A stretch of 64,000 nt of DNA from Piezodorus guildinii (Eukaryota; Arthropoda; Insecta; Hemiptera; Pentatomidae): NCBI GenBank assembly GCA_023052935.1, contig CM041292.1, forward strand, positions 133,810,951 to 133,874,950, written 5' to 3'. A program made the translations under genes and the position numbers. The notes under the pieces are model-generated. The model did not search any database, was not told the origin of the DNA, and saw only the letters and a list, made by a program, of their open reading frames with translations. Positions 55,333 to 64,000 of the stretch are shown piece by piece (positions within the stretch are counted from its first letter, which is position 1; every line of letters begins with the position of its first letter).

Positions 55333-58026
55333 GTGTAAAGCCCCTAGACATCCTTTTGTGGAACGCTAACGGCCTACTCAACCACCGTGACGAACTGGAC
55401 ATTTTCCTCCATGACAACCATATTGACGTAGCTCTCTTGACTGAAACGCACTTTACACAACGAACACGTTTTTACATACGTGACTACACCACATATAGAT
55501 CGGACCACCCAGACAACACTTCCCATGCCGGGTCATGCATCCTTATCCATAAATCCTTGCCTCATTCCCTTATTCCTTCTACTCCAACTGACGCCATACA
55601 ATCAACCTCAGTGACCATTCCAACTCGTCCTTTTCATCTCACCCTCTCAGCTGTATATTGTCCTCCTGGTGTTTTCCCTTTCCTATAACCAAATTGAAAC
55701 CCTGTTTCGATCCCTCGGACCGCGCTTTATCGCTGGAGGAGACTATAATGCTAAACACCAACGGTGGGGTTGCCGCACTTCCAACTCCCGAGGTAATCTC
55801 CTTTCTAGTGTCTCTATTTCCCATAGCTATACTGTCCTCTCACCTATGAATCCCACGTATTGGCCGACATCCTTAAAAAAAAAACCTGATATCCTGGACA
55901 TATTTATCACCTCACAAATTTCCTCCTCCCAAACCACAATCAGATCACTGAACGACCTTTCATCAGATCATAGCCCGGTTTTGCTTTCCTTACATTCCAG
56001 TTTTGTTCCTAAACCCCTTCCACCTACATTGATCAATGGACGAGTAAACTGGGACATATTTCGACTTGACCTGGAAAGCAAATTGGACTTGAACACTCCA
56101 CTCAAGACAAACAATGATATTGATACAGCTGTTAAAAAACTGACTGACTCCATAACTTGTAGTATAATTGACAACACAAAGACCATCAACATTAATGACA
56201 CTCAACATACAGATCTGCCACAGCACATTCGATTCTTAATAAAGGAAAAGCGCAGAGCGAGATCGAAGTGGCATAAGACTCGATACCCAACTGACAAAAC
56301 TTATTATACCAAACTAACTAACAAACTCAAGTCGGAAATAAAAACATACAAAATTCAAAATTTACTCAGATTTACTGAAAACCTTACTACAACAGACAAA
56401 TCATTATGGACAACCACAAAAAAACTACTTAAGTTCAAAGACTGTAACCATCCACTCTTGACTGAAAACCAAATCTGGACAAGAACTGACGAAGAGAAAG
56501 CTCAGATATTCGGACAACATCTTTACAATACATATACTCCACATCCAGATATCCTTAACCCCAATCACCTTAAAATGATAGAAGAAGACCTAACTATTCC
56601 CCTCCCAATGACCCTTCCACCTAAAGCATTCCATCCTTCCGAAATATCCAATATAATTCACAGATTACCTGCCCAAAAAGCTCCTGGCCATGACTTAATC
56701 ACTTCCTATATCTTGAAGCATCTCCCTCAAAAAGCCATTCTATTCCTTACCTACATCTATAATGCCGTACTCCGTACTACTTATTTTCCTGCCTCCTGGA
56801 AATTGTCCATAGTAAAAATGATCCCTAAACCCAAAAAGTCACCTGAAAATCCATCTTCCTACCGTCCCATTTCTCTTTTATGTATAATGGGTAAAATTCT
56901 AGAAAAACTCCTTCTGAAACGTATATATCCAATCCTTGATTCCCATCATATTATTCCAGATCATCAATTCGGTTTCCGTACATCTCACTCCACTATCCAG
57001 CAATGTCATCGTGTGGTTGATGTTGTCTCCTCTGCGTTGGAGCGCGGATTGTACTGCACGGGAGCCTTTCTCGATGTAGAACAGGCCTTTGACCGAGTCT
57101 GGCACCCTGGATTGCTTTACAAGCTCCGTCTATTCCTCCCTCCTACCTATTTTCTTATTATCCAGTCCTACCTCGCTGATAGATCTTTCAAAATAAATCA
57201 CAATCGTTCCTATTCCTCCCTGTTTTCTCAATCTGCTGGTGTTCCTCAAGGCAGCATCCTAGGACCTGTTCTTTATACAGTCTATACAGCTGATATCCCA
57301 ACCCATCCTAACACATTCCTTTCTACCTATGCTGATGACACGTGTGTGCTATCAGTAGATAATGATCCAGTTACTGCCTCCCACACTCTTCAATCCCACA
57401 TCCGAGACCTTGAAGTATGGTGCCAGAATTGGAGGATTAAAATTAATTCTAACAAATCCCACCAGATAACCTTTACCCTTCGTCGTAAACCAATGACTTC
57501 CTGCCCTACAGTATCCTTTAATGACACTCCACTAGCCCCTGTTGAACAGATTCGATACCTAGGACTCCACCTTGACAAACGTCTAACTTGGAATCCCCAT
57601 ACAAGACTTAAACGACAAGAAACTGCCCGACGTTTTCGACTACTTCAACACTTACTGGACAAACGCTCCAAACTTCCACTTAATTACAAAAGACTCATTT
57701 ATATGACCATCATAAGACCGATATGGACTTACGGAGTAGAGCTATGGGGCTCTACTAAACCATCGAATTCCTCTCGTATCCAGTCCTTACAATCCAAAAT
57801 CCTTCGGAAAATCCTCAATGCTCCTTATTTTGTCACAAACACACTCATTCATAAAGACCTTAATATTCCATATGTTGCTGACTTAGCCCGAACCAGGTAC
57901 CATTCCTTCCATGAAAAGCTCCATTCCCACTACAATCCATTAGTTTCAGTCCTTGCTTCCTCTTCAATCCCTGATAATCCTCCGAGGCGTCTGAAAAGAA
58001 GATGGCCACGGGACCTTCTAGTTTAG
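55329..58026 (+). pseudogene. Jockey family-1 ORF2 (endonuclease-reverse transcriptase), one frameshift
   Basis: ATG at 55329 overlaps the ORF1 stop. The first part (to 55688) carries LWNANG and ALLTETHF of the APE-type endonuclease. A frame change near 55670, just after YCPPGVF, leads to a second open frame to 58026 with GGDYNAKHQRWG and SSDHSPV (remaining endonuclease core). Reverse transcriptase motifs follow: FGFRTSHST, GAFLDVEQAFDRVWH, GVPQGSILGPVLY and STYADDTCVLS, whose YADD holds the catalytic aspartates. The C-terminus has YGVELWGS and RRLKRRWPRDLLV. Total length of about 900 codons is normal for Jockey ORF2. Only one indel separates it from an open frame, so it is young. Confidence 0.92.
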
Positions 58027-58175
58027 AGTGTTTTTAGAGTGCTGCCACTGGGTAGTGTCTCTACATGTATTTCATGACAGTTTTACATATTAACATCACA
58101 TTTACTAGATGTATTTTTATTTAATACAGTTGTAAATATCAATAAATATGTTAAAAAAAAAAAAAAAAAAAAAAA

Positions 58176-58275
58176 NNNNNNNNNNNNNNNNNNNNNNNNN
58201 NNNNNNNNNNNNNNNNNNNNNNNNNNNNNNNNNNNNNNNNNNNNNNNNNNNNNNNNNNNNNNNNNNNNNNNNNNN
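58176..58275. other. 100-N scaffold gap
   Basis: Exactly 100 undetermined bases, directly after the Jockey poly(A) tract. Confidence 0.98.
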
Positions 58276-58567
58276 TGGGAGTACTAAATTGATTAGCAGC
58301 ATTACTTTAATGATAATATAGCATATTTAAACACATCGGCAGATAATCTAAATTTAAATACGAATAACCCATTGAATAATTTGGTTTACAATACAATTCT
58401 GAAAGCATTATGGAATAAAATTATAAATCGAATTAAAATATATATTTTAGGAATTGGTGCACCAGCTCGCCTGTTTCTTATCTACTGTTTTTATTTCCAA
58501 AATATTAAATATGTCATACCTATACTAAGGGCAATTATATTTGGAAACCTAACCTAAATTTGTTAGA
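58276..58567 (+). repeat. 292-bp duplicated flank, copy 2 (after the gap)
   Basis: Second copy of 52816-53107. It continues into TGTTTCGATTTTACG, probably the undisturbed pre-insertion flank. Confidence 0.95.
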
Positions 58568-59168
58568 TGTTTCGATTTTACGACAAATTTATATTGCACG
58601 GGCAGTGTACATTGTACACGGGAGTGTATTCTACTCCTTCCACCATGTCGCCATAATAAAGTCACGAATTTTGCAGTCATTACATTAAAAATAAACGGAA
58701 CATGCTTAGATATATTTTAATCACAAAACGTACATTTTAAATTATGAAGATGCATATTTTTTTTTTCTTAAGAAAACTAATTTTATTGCAAAAGTGGATT
58801 GAGAAAAACTGATTCTAACCGTCCTTGATAAAACAGGTCAAGAGATCTTACAATGCAAACTGTTGAAGCAAACGCTAAGAAAAAAAAGAAGGGATTGGAT
58901 AGATAAAATAACAAAAGAGAGGAACTATAGAAAAAAAAAAAACACAATCAAATAAGAAAGTTGCAATAAGAAACTTAAGGGCGGGATGACTATTGTGCAC
59001 CCTGCTCCAAGGCGAATATTGTAAGAAAGTCCTTCCATTCAGCTATTTATCTTAATAAAATATTATTATGTTTCTTATAAAGTTAAACTTATTAGCTCGA
59101 TACTAAAATTATGATAACTATTTGATTCGATTCTCATGCAAACAATATTCATTTTAGGATGGGTGTAT

Positions 59169-59230
<62 letters not shown>

Positions 59231-61059
59231 ATTCTTCTTCTAATTAAAATGAATCAGAAGTTAAACGATGCTAAAATAAAGATTTAATTATTACAATTTG
59301 TATGACATAAAATAATCAATTGGATAACATACATAATTAACAATGAACCTACCTAAAATAAAGAATTGTGTAACAGTCCTTTGATTAATACGTTTAACTA
59401 TCATAACAGAGATATAACCTCCCTTGGTGAAATATTAACATATGATAATGAAATCAAGAATAATAAAATTCTTGATTTTACACACATATATATATATATA
59501 TATATTTAAATTAATTAATTAATTAACTTACGACTGCGACTGTGAAAAGCCACCCGATTTCAACTACACTTTTTTTTTTTTGTGAATTTGTACTTTCTAA
59601 GAGATTTATTTTATTTCTGTAACCCCTTCAGCTCCCACTACTAACAATATATTCTGTTATTTCATATTTATTTCAAAATCCAATAATCCACCAAATTTTT
59701 AAAACGTTATTTTTTAGTTACACCTAGCAGTACTAAATGGTTCGAACAACCCAATGCCCGAATTAGAACTTTATCTGTTTACGTTACTATTTATTTAATA
59801 AATTGCAATAATGACATTAGATCAGTAGAGTGATTAGAAATAGTATTAAACCCGAAAATAAAAGACATCAGCATATCTTTAGATTAACTTTTTCTTTAGT
59901 AATCTCTGTTCAATTAGATATCAGAATATTAAGCAGCTCTAGGTAGACAACACAATCATATGGTTTACAGAAATCTAAGTGAAGATTTCTTAGCCGTTAT
60001 ATGACATAACTTTCCCAAGATTTTACCAATATTGAATTAAATGATCAATGGTTGAACTTTTCTTCTAAAAAAAAATATCGCATCGAATCAGATAAATTGC
60101 TAGCGAATCTGTGATTCCGGAACAATCCGTTGTAGAGTCCATTTTTGAGAATAGCACAGAATCTTTCCACTCATTGGGCTTACATTCATTTTTTCCGGAT
60201 AGTTTTCAATAAAGGTGTTTTTCTGTATTTTTCAGTTTCTTCAGGAAAAATTCAGTGTTCAAACAAATCAATGATGAAAAGGATTTATATTAACCGCTAT
60301 ATTTTAAAAATTCACTTCAACAGAGTGTATATATAACAGGTTTAATTAAAAACCAAGTGGTGTGAAAATATTAATGTATAAAATTAAATATGATTTTAAA
60401 CTGTTATTTTATAAAGTTTCAAATAAAATACCAATAGAGTTATTGTTTTAAGTGTTTGATTTTTTTTTTAACCTCCTCTTACTTCTATTCTATTATCTCA
60501 TTAAAATATCGGTTAATCCAATTTGATACTATAAATTTGTTGTATTTTTATTATTTTTTTTTTTATTAAATGTTTATCTTTATAGAATTAAGAAGTGTCG
60601 AAAATTGAAAACAAATCATGGACAAAAGAATCTAATGTCTTGATGATGACAATTATTTTTTTAATGTTTGCATTTCTTTAAATATTTATTGAGTATGATA
60701 ATAACACTTAAATCAAAAATCGCTTATTAGAACTAAACTAGGGATTTTAATTTTTAAGTTAATTGTGTTAGGTGTCATAAGTTACATATGAGTATGCAGT
60801 GTATACTCTATGTAAAATATATTCTTTATTACAAATACATGCTAAACTATTAAGAAAATTACAAAGAAAAATTCCTTAACCTTTTATAATATGCACTTCT
60901 CGTAGTTTATTCAGTTTTTCTATTGGTAATAATTATACAATTAACTTATTCAACACAAAAGACAACAACTTTTTATTTCACAATTTCATCAAAAAGTAAT
61001 TAATGCATTTTACGTCACTGTATATAGTTGTTATACAACTAAATACAAGTGTGTTAATA
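58568..61059. other. AT-rich stretch with (TA)n tracts
   Basis: (TA)n at about 59178-59226 and again near 59485-59505. No exon, RNA or shared repeat recognised on either strand. Confidence 0.5.
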
Positions 61060-61126
61060 AAAACTGGTAAACAAATAGGTCTCGAATTAAATACCGATAA
61101 GACGAAATATATGATTAGTTGCAGAG
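61060..61126 (+). pseudogene. RTE-like RT fragment
   Basis: A plus-strand frame reads KQIGLELNTDKTKYMISC, the conserved motif after the YADD box in RTE-like reverse transcriptases. The Jockey family-2 element begins directly after it at 61127, so the fragment marks that element's insertion site. Confidence 0.6.
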
Positions 61127-61449
61127 GATCAGCTGATGCGCTCGATGATAACAGTCATACGTTACATCGTCTCTCAGATTTTTGCTTTTTTCAGTAGGAA
61201 TTCGCTTGAATTCAGTCTGGAGAACATCACTAGACCTCAGGAATACTACGGCAGTGAATATTGGAGAAATTTCGGTAAGCAAAGTTATAATTTACTTTGT
61301 ACAATCACGAAAAAGTGAAAGGAGGGTCACTGATCAGCTGATTGCCGCTAGCTCGGCAAGCTCGGGCTTGCTTTTCTTTTACTTATCTTTCTTTTATCTT
61401 TAATTCTTATCTCATTATTTATTTGTTATTATTATTGTATTCTTAATCA

Positions 61450-62754
61450 ATGAGATATTTTCATCAAGTCATGTCCTCAAAGTCTGCAAGTAAAAGATCT
61501 AGATCTGCAGGTTCAAACTCGTCTCCCACAAAACAGAGACCCCGCCGTGAACAAAATAAAAAAATGATTCCACCAGCGACCACGTCAGCTACCTCATTAG
61601 GATCTGAACCACAGCCCAGCACATCATCACAAGGAATAACTGATGAATCCCCGTTTTTTACACCGAATCCATTTCAAATCCTCCAAAATGAAAAAGAAAC
61701 CATGGAATCTTCTCCTATACCCAGGGAACCACTACCTCCACCAATATTTGTTAAAAATATTAAAAATTTTAAACTTATGTGTGCGCATTTAAACAAAGTA
61801 ACTGATCCTAATAGTTATTATTGTATAAGTAGAACCAATGATACTAAAATATCTCCGACTACTGCTGAAACCTACAGAAAGATTGTGAAATATCTGACTG
61901 AGACCAAAGCTGACTTTCATACTTATCAGCTGCGCCAGGAGAGAGCATTAAGGGTCGTAATCAGAAACCTACATTCCTCAACACCCGTTGAAGCTATCAA
62001 AGAAGAACTGACAGAACTAGGATTCCAAGTGAGGCAAGTCACCAACGTTCTAAAAGATAAAAGTCCACTGCCTCTATTCTTCGTGGACTTGGAACCATCA
62101 GCAGGAGTCGAAAATATCTATGACCTCAGTAGACTCTACTATACCCGTGTAAAGGTTGAAAAACCTTACACAAAGAAAGACATTGTGCAGTGCCATAACT
62201 GTCAGGCATATGGTCATACCAAAAGTTATTGCCATCACATACCACGCTGTGTGAAATGCGGTGAACAGCATAAAACAGAAGAATGTACAAGATCAAGATC
62301 TACACCCGCTGTATGTGCTCTGTGCCTCAAGGACCACCCGACTAACTACAAGGGATGTGAAATCTACAAGAAACTCCGAACCAGATACCAAAAACCTCAG
62401 GATACGAATGAAACAGCTGCACCAACCAGAAGCAGAAGAGAACCATCTAAACTTGTAAATTCTAACGTGTCATTTTCCCACTTGCTTGGAGGTGGAAACC
62501 AGAATCATGAAGTCGAGGCACTGCCGGAACAACGTTTTCCTCAACAATCTCAATCTATTGTACAACAATCTACTTCTCAAAGTTTACCTAATCTTCAAAA
62601 AACTCCTCAACATCAAATTTCTCATATCCCTTCACCATCAAACGTCACAGATCTTACCAGTCTAATGACATCGTTCATCTCCGAAATCAAATCTCTTGTT
62701 ATGCCGCTTATATCACTCCTTACAAATTTAATCCCTGCCTTGAAAAATCCTTAA
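61450..62754 (+). CDS. Jockey family-2 ORF1 protein (Gag-like, three zinc knuckles)
   Basis: A 434-residue open frame. A Ser/Pro/Lys-rich N-terminus is followed by a conserved block (about 97-238) ending in LRVVIRNLHSSTPVEAIKEE and FFVDLEP, the PRE_C2HC-type region. Three zinc knuckles follow: C248-C251-H256-C261, C267-C270-H274-C279 and C289-C292-H296-C303. The C-terminus is Gln/Ser-rich and ends in a hydrophobic stretch. In Jockey elements this protein coats element RNA and carries it to the nucleus. Met8 at 61471 (MSSKSASKRS) is an alternative start. The stop TAA at 62752-62754 directly abuts the ORF2 ATG. Confidence 0.93.
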   Translation: MRYFHQVMSSKSASKRSRSAGSNSSPTKQRPRREQNKKMIPPATTSATSLGSEPQPSTSSQGITDESPFFTPNPFQILQNEKETMESSPIPREPLPPPIFVKNIKNFKLMCAHLNKVTDPNSYYCISRTNDTKISPTTAETYRKIVKYLTETKADFHTYQLRQERALRVVIRNLHSSTPVEAIKEELTELGFQVRQVTNVLKDKSPLPLFFVDLEPSAGVENIYDLSRLYYTRVKVEKPYTKKDIVQCHNCQAYGHTKSYCHHIPRCVKCGEQHKTEECTRSRSTPAVCALCLKDHPTNYKGCEIYKKLRTRYQKPQDTNETAAPTRSRREPSKLVNSNVSFSHLLGGGNQNHEVEALPEQRFPQQSQSIVQQSTSQSLPNLQKTPQHQISHIPSPSNVTDLTSLMTSFISEIKSLVMPLISLLTNLIPALKNP

Positions 62755-64000
62755 ATGAATTCACCTAACTCCTTATCCATTCTCCTTTGGAATGCGAATG
62801 GTGTTAGAAATCATACTGACGAACTGACAGCGTTGTTGCAAGACAAAACTATCGATGTTGCACTTATAACTGAAACAAGGCTAACGACTAAACAGTACTT
62901 CAAAATACCGCAATACATGACATACCGTACTGACCACCCAGACGGCAAAGCCCATGCCGGTTCTGCTATCATTGTCCACCAATCCCTCTCTCATTATTTA
63001 CTGCCACTTCCCACCTATGATTTCCTACAAGCCACAGCCATAGTAATCAAGACTTTTTCCTTTCCGGTAACCCTCACATCTGCATATTGCCCTCCTAAAC
63101 ATTCCATTTCCAATTCCGAATTTGTATCATTCCTGGATTCCTTAGGAAATTGCTTCATTCTGGGTGCAGACTTAAACGCCAAGCATCAGCAGTGGGGTTC
63201 CAGAACCACGAATTCTCGGGGACGAAATTTGCTGTCTGCACTCAACTCCCGAAATTTTAATATCCTGCCTCCTGACTCCCCTATCTACTGGCCAACCGAT
63301 CCTAACCGCAATCCTGACATCCTCGACTTCTTTATCCACAGCGGATTAGGCTCCCTCAACTTGTCTGTAACTCGCCTTGATGAACTATCCTCAGACCATA
63401 GTCCACTGATCCTAAAAGTATCTCTCACTCCAATTCCAAAACCCATTCCACCATCATTCATCCGAGGCCCTGTCAACTGGAACCTTTTCCGCCAAATCCT
63501 GACCGATAATATTGACCTCAGAGTAACCCTCAAAACCCCAGATGACCTAGATAATTCCGTCTATTCCTTTACCACCGCCATCCAACAAGCTGTCTGGACT
63601 GTCTCCTCTCTTAAACACTCCAATATAAATCCTCACCAAAATCATTTTCCACAACATATTATAGACCTCATCCATACCAAACGCCGAGCAAGATCATTAT
63701 GGCAGCGCACCCGACACCCAACAGATCGCCGCTCCTATAACTTCTATTGTAGACAATTGAAGAGGGAGTTGGCGACCTTCCGTTCCCAGTCCTTTAATTC
63801 CTACCTCTCCTCTCTATCAGCTCGTGATAATTCCCTGTGGAATATCACGAAAAAGATCCTAAAATACCATCAAGTTTCCCATCCTCTCCGACGTGGTGAT
63901 GACTCCTGGGCTGCGTCTGATGAAGATAAAGCCGAGGAATTCGCTATACACCTCTCCAAAGTTTTCACTCCTCATCCGGAATCCCACGCCAATCACACCG
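62755..64000 (+). CDS. Jockey family-2 ORF2 (endonuclease-RT), partial at window end
   Basis: Open for 415 codons from ATG at 62755 to the window edge without a stop. APE-type endonuclease residues are in place: Asn in LLWNANG (residues 10-16), Glu40 in LITETRL, GADLNAKH near 63165-63190, and SSDHSPL near 63390-63410 with the catalytic His. The basic linker TKRRARSLWQ starts near 63677. The reverse transcriptase lies beyond the window. The endonuclease nicks target DNA to prime reverse transcription. The ORF1 stop and this start form TAAATG. Confidence 0.92.
   Translation, partial: MNSPNSLSILLWNANGVRNHTDELTALLQDKTIDVALITETRLTTKQYFKIPQYMTYRTDHPDGKAHAGSAIIVHQSLSHYLLPLPTYDFLQATAIVIKTFSFPVTLTSAYCPPKHSISNSEFVSFLDSLGNCFILGADLNAKHQQWGSRTTNSRGRNLLSALNSRNFNILPPDSPIYWPTDPNRNPDILDFFIHSGLGSLNLSVTRLDELSSDHSPLILKVSLTPIPKPIPPSFIRGPVNWNLFRQILTDNIDLRVTLKTPDDLDNSVYSFTTAIQQAVWTVSSLKHSNINPHQNHFPQHIIDLIHTKRRARSLWQRTRHPTDRRSYNFYCRQLKRELATFRSQSFNSYLSSLSARDNSLWNITKKILKYHQVSHPLRRGDDSWAASDEDKAEEFAIHLSKVFTPHPESHANHT

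Larger units (their letters stand above)
53108..58175 (+). mobile_element. Jockey family-1 element, near full length, frameshifted
   Basis: Structure: 5'UTR 53108-53714, ORF1 53715-55332, ORF2 55329-58026, 3'UTR 58027-58153 with AATAAA near 58142, and poly(A) running into a gap at 58176. The 5' end is defined by divergence from the duplicated flank. Two frame breaks (about 54538 and 55670) make it non-autonomous. Relics of the same family lie at 12735-13355, 24005-24335 and 37640-39340. Confidence 0.92.
61127..64000 (+). mobile_element. Jockey family-2 element, intact as far as visible
   Basis: The 5' end at 61127 matches the start of the decayed copy at 2136. A 5'UTR of 323 bp is followed by intact ORF1 and by ORF2, which is open to the window edge. 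The decayed copy differs by a 5'UTR deletion and indels. Nothing seen argues against this copy being functional, but its RT domain and 3' end lie outside the window. Confidence 0.9.

Overview
This is an AT-rich eukaryotic window, almost certainly from an insect or another arthropod. It carries spliced genes with GT-AG introns, arthropod-type transposons (an errantivirus, Jockey-clade and RTE-like non-LTR elements, Penelope-like elements, tRNA-derived SINEs, MITEs, a Foldback-type element) and three 100-N scaffold gaps. The species cannot be named from the sequence. I see no bacterial genes, rRNA genes or CRISPR arrays.

Host genes. Two are supported. A plus-strand three-exon gene (6124-6199, 16579-16759, 16838-17288) encodes a 235-residue secreted protein of unknown family. 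Its 10.4 kb first intron is packed with nested repeats. On the minus strand, exons 51888-52124 and 45436-45765 encode consecutive parts of the amine-oxidase domain of the histone demethylase LSD1/KDM1A, joined in phase across a 6.1 kb repeat-filled intron. Its upstream exons lie outside the window and the next downstream exon was not found.

Layout. 0.1-3.9 kb holds non-LTR relics, including a decayed Jockey family-2 copy with a small retroposon inside it. 6-17.3 kb holds the secreted-protein gene; its intron contains two copies of a ~950-bp AT-rich repeat, two Jockey relics and a 2.2 kb Foldback-like palindrome in a three-level nest. 17.6-24.4 kb holds two copies of a 389-bp MITE, Penelope-related termini, a SINE and Jockey relics. 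24971-32446 is a full-length minus-strand errantivirus (endogenous insect retrovirus) with open gag, pol and env and nearly identical LTRs. 34.6-37.6 kb has a SINE and a 5'-truncated Penelope-like element with a GIY-YIG remnant. 37.6-39.3 kb is a minus-strand Jockey relic. 40.6-46.6 kb has further copies of the AT-rich repeat, an RTE-like relic and a second SINE-like repeat. 45.4-52.1 kb is the KDM1A exon pair. 53.1-58.2 kb is a nearly complete but frameshifted Jockey family-1 element, and its flank is duplicated across an assembly gap. 61.1 kb to the end is a Jockey family-2 element with intact ORF1 and open ORF2.

How the parts relate. Most of the window is layered mobile DNA. In the errantivirus, Gag and Pol are joined by a predicted -1 frameshift, while Env is probably made from a spliced mRNA. 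In both Jockey families ORF1 and ORF2 touch or overlap (TAAATG, ATGA), which fits coupled termination and re-initiation. Short elements such as the SINE, the Penelope-terminus repeats and two poly(A) retroposons presumably used machinery from autonomous elements of these kinds; that last point is inference.
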